Source: JBDRHL01 sp043816955 (GTDB lineage Bacteria > Planctomycetota > Phycisphaerae > Sedimentisphaerales > CAYZTY01). From it: a DNA stretch of 31,309 bases. Below the pieces are notes generated by a model. The model was given only the letters and a program-made list of their open reading frames with translations. It ran no database searches and had not been told where the DNA came from. The stretch spans positions 1 to 31,309 of the forward strand of contig JBDRHL010000089.1 of the NCBI GenBank assembly GCA_043816955.1, given 5' to 3'. This document shows, piece after piece, positions 30,436 to 31,309 of this stretch (positions within the stretch are counted from its first letter, which is position 1; every line of letters begins with the position of its first letter). A program made the position numbers and the translations under genes.

Positions 30436-30469
30436 GCTTAGCGATAGTCAATCATTGCTATCGCTAAGC
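30436..30469. promoter_or_regulatory. Perfect 12-bp hairpin inside the right-end operon
   Basis: GCTTAGCGATAG (30436-30447) and CTATCGCTAAGC (30458-30469), loop of 10. It is between the ThiF stop (30482) and the ribosome binding site of the 88-residue gene. Minus-strand tail ATTTTAATT. May be an attenuator, partial terminator or RNA-stabilising stem. Confidence 0.6.
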
Positions 30470-30481
30470 TTAAGGTTAACA

Positions 30482-31138
30482 TTAACACACACCCACATTG
30501 ATCTCCGAAGCCAGTAGATTGACCTGTATATCAGGATCAACCGGCAGCAACCGCAAATACTTTGTAAATTGAGCGAGCATAAAGCCGGCTGCAATGTTGG
30601 CACAGTAGATTGTGGTTTTGGCTGTGCAAGGACCTGCATGGGCCTGCTCAGTGGCAAATAGTGTTTGTGGATAGTATTGCCTGCTGTTTTCATCACAGGC
30701 CGTTATCACTCGCAAAACTTCCGCACTCATTCGTCCATCAACAAAGAAATTAACTTTATCTTTGACCGCATCCCAGATGTGCTTGCGTGCATCGATCTTG
30801 TCGACACAGACAAACACACAGTTGCCAACAGGTGTAGTCCTCTTGAATCTGTCCAGGATAACTTCAACCTGTAAGTCATAGTTAATCTCCCGGCAGAACT
30901 CTGCTGTGACATCAACTTTAGGCCGTTTGAGGTCTTTTTGCATATAGCCCTGAGTTGTTAGATTGCTGAGATCCACATGGTCAAAGTCAACTAACTGGAG
31001 AACCGGAACACCAATCGCAGTAAGCTGAATCGCTACCTGTCTGCCGATGGCTCCAACACCGATTACGGTTGCCTTACAATCCAGTATCCGGTCTCTTGGG
31101 ACAATGTCAGCTTGTCTGGAATATCTTTCATTACTCAT
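30482..31138 (-). CDS. ThiF/E1-like adenylyltransferase fold protein
   Basis: 218 residues from the ATG at 31138; the frame opens at 31192, but MSNERYSRQ is the usual E1/ThiF opening (RYSRQ), GGGGTG stands before it, and it overlaps the stop of the upstream gene. Rossmann loop GVGAIG (27-32), LQLVDFDHVDLSNLTTQ (48-63) with the nucleotide-binding Asp residues and the SNL motif, and Lys74 after DLKRP. VDKIDARKHIW (112-122) is the second conserved block. The Arg of the usual SNLxRQ motif is Thr here. Cys171 (AGPCTAK) and Cys179 are candidates for a functional cysteine, but the usual E1 catalytic Cys is not clear. The family activates small ubiquitin-like proteins or sulfur carriers by adenylation. 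No ubiquitin-like partner is identified in the window. Confidence 0.85.
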   Translation of the reverse strand: MSNERYSRQADIVPRDRILDCKATVIGVGAIGRQVAIQLTAIGVPVLQLVDFDHVDLSNLTTQGYMQKDLKRPKVDVTAEFCREINYDLQVEVILDRFKRTTPVGNCVFVCVDKIDARKHIWDAVKDKVNFFVDGRMSAEVLRVITACDENSRQYYPQTLFATEQAHAGPCTAKTTIYCANIAAGFMLAQFTKYLRLLPVDPDIQVNLLASEINVGVC

Positions 31139-31309
31139 AGAACACCCCGCTTTCATACTCATCCCAAAAATCGCTTCGTACAGCCAGTTCATCCATGAAA
31201 GCCTGCCTTTCTGCCGGATGCATCATGTCAAGCTCTTCGAGTAAGTCTTCACCTGAAAACGCTGCCGCTTGAAACTCATCGGTCCCGCCAAATATCCCGG
31301 CCTCATTTT
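31131..31309 (-). CDS. C-terminal end of an acidic protein, start outside window
   Basis: 59 codons at the window edge on the minus strand, ending ...QAFMDELAVRSDFWDEYESG and four more residues, TAA at 31131-31133. Rich in Asp and Glu (pI must be low) with an EELDMMHPAERQAF helix. It overlaps the ThiF start by 8 bases, so the two are translated together. The part seen is too short to name; an E2-like or JAB-like partner would be a typical neighbour of a ThiF gene, but no motif for either is in the visible part. Confidence 0.65.
   Translation of the reverse strand, partial: NEAGIFGGTDEFQAAAFSGEDLLEELDMMHPAERQAFMDELAVRSDFWDEYESGVFYE

Noticed and set aside
29435..31309. Classic PRTRC or type II CBASS-like system
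   Set aside because: Only the E1-like protein can be recognised. No CD-NTase, E2, JAB or ParB motif is visible in the window, so naming a known system is not justified.
1..31309. tRNA, rRNA or CRISPR arrays
   Set aside because: No cloverleaf, rRNA-like stretch or evenly spaced repeat array was seen by reading; short repeats found are intergenic or encode LamG and ankyrin modules.

Overview
The window looks like chromosomal DNA from a planctomycete, most likely class Phycisphaerae (Sedimentisphaerales-like). The reasons are moderate-to-low GC, several ECF sigma / membrane anti-sigma-like pairs whose partners carry the motif (N/D/S)-I-W-R-I-I-M before the membrane segment, Hanks-type Ser/Thr kinases fused to LamG or zinc-ribbon/TPR modules, a PEP-CTERM remnant, and a BlaI/M56 pair with a very large extracytoplasmic sensor. 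This is pattern recognition only; no database search was possible.

Layout. 2-2152 (+): C-terminal part of a Ser/Thr kinase with zinc ribbons and TPR-like helices. 2191-2616 (-): small winged-helix protein. 2927-7170 (-): BlaI-type repressor and M56 (BlaR1-like) membrane protease with a roughly 890-residue sensor. 7342-9224 (-): ECF sigma / anti-sigma-like cassette E. 9391-12108 (-): YtrA-type GntR regulator, ABC ATPase and ABC permease, with a clear operator. 12303-20621 (-): four more ECF sigma / anti-sigma-like cassettes (D, C, B, A, in order of rising coordinate), most ending in an intrinsic terminator. 20990-27748 (-): ankyrin-repeat ORF, a 1196-residue kinase (pseudokinase + kinase + PspA-like coiled coil + TM + two LamG), a rhomboid protease and a kinase-type ECF sigma. 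27927-28604 (+): stand-alone PspA/IM30 protein, divergent from that sigma. 28605-29211: debris, including a truncated lectin/PEP-CTERM gene and insertion-like scars. 29253-31309 (-): compact operon with an E1-like ThiF protein, a zinc-ribbon protein and small proteins, all with GGAGGTG-like ribosome binding sites; probably from a mobile element.

How the genes may work together. Nearly the whole window is about sensing the envelope and changing transcription: six ECF sigma factors, five of them beside membrane proteins that often carry LolA/RseB-like outer domains; a BlaI/M56 proteolysis switch; a YtrA/ABC system of the cell-wall-stress type; and a kinase/rhomboid/ECF/PspA group. Two observations stand out. 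First, the WRIIM motif in four anti-sigma-like genes is encoded by a Shine-Dalgarno sequence plus ATG, so each gene may make a second, shorter secreted or membrane product; in cassette B that second start has become a separate gene. Second, the large kinase contains its own PspA-like helical domain and sits beside a PspA gene, which suggests a kinase-ECF-PspA membrane-stress pathway.
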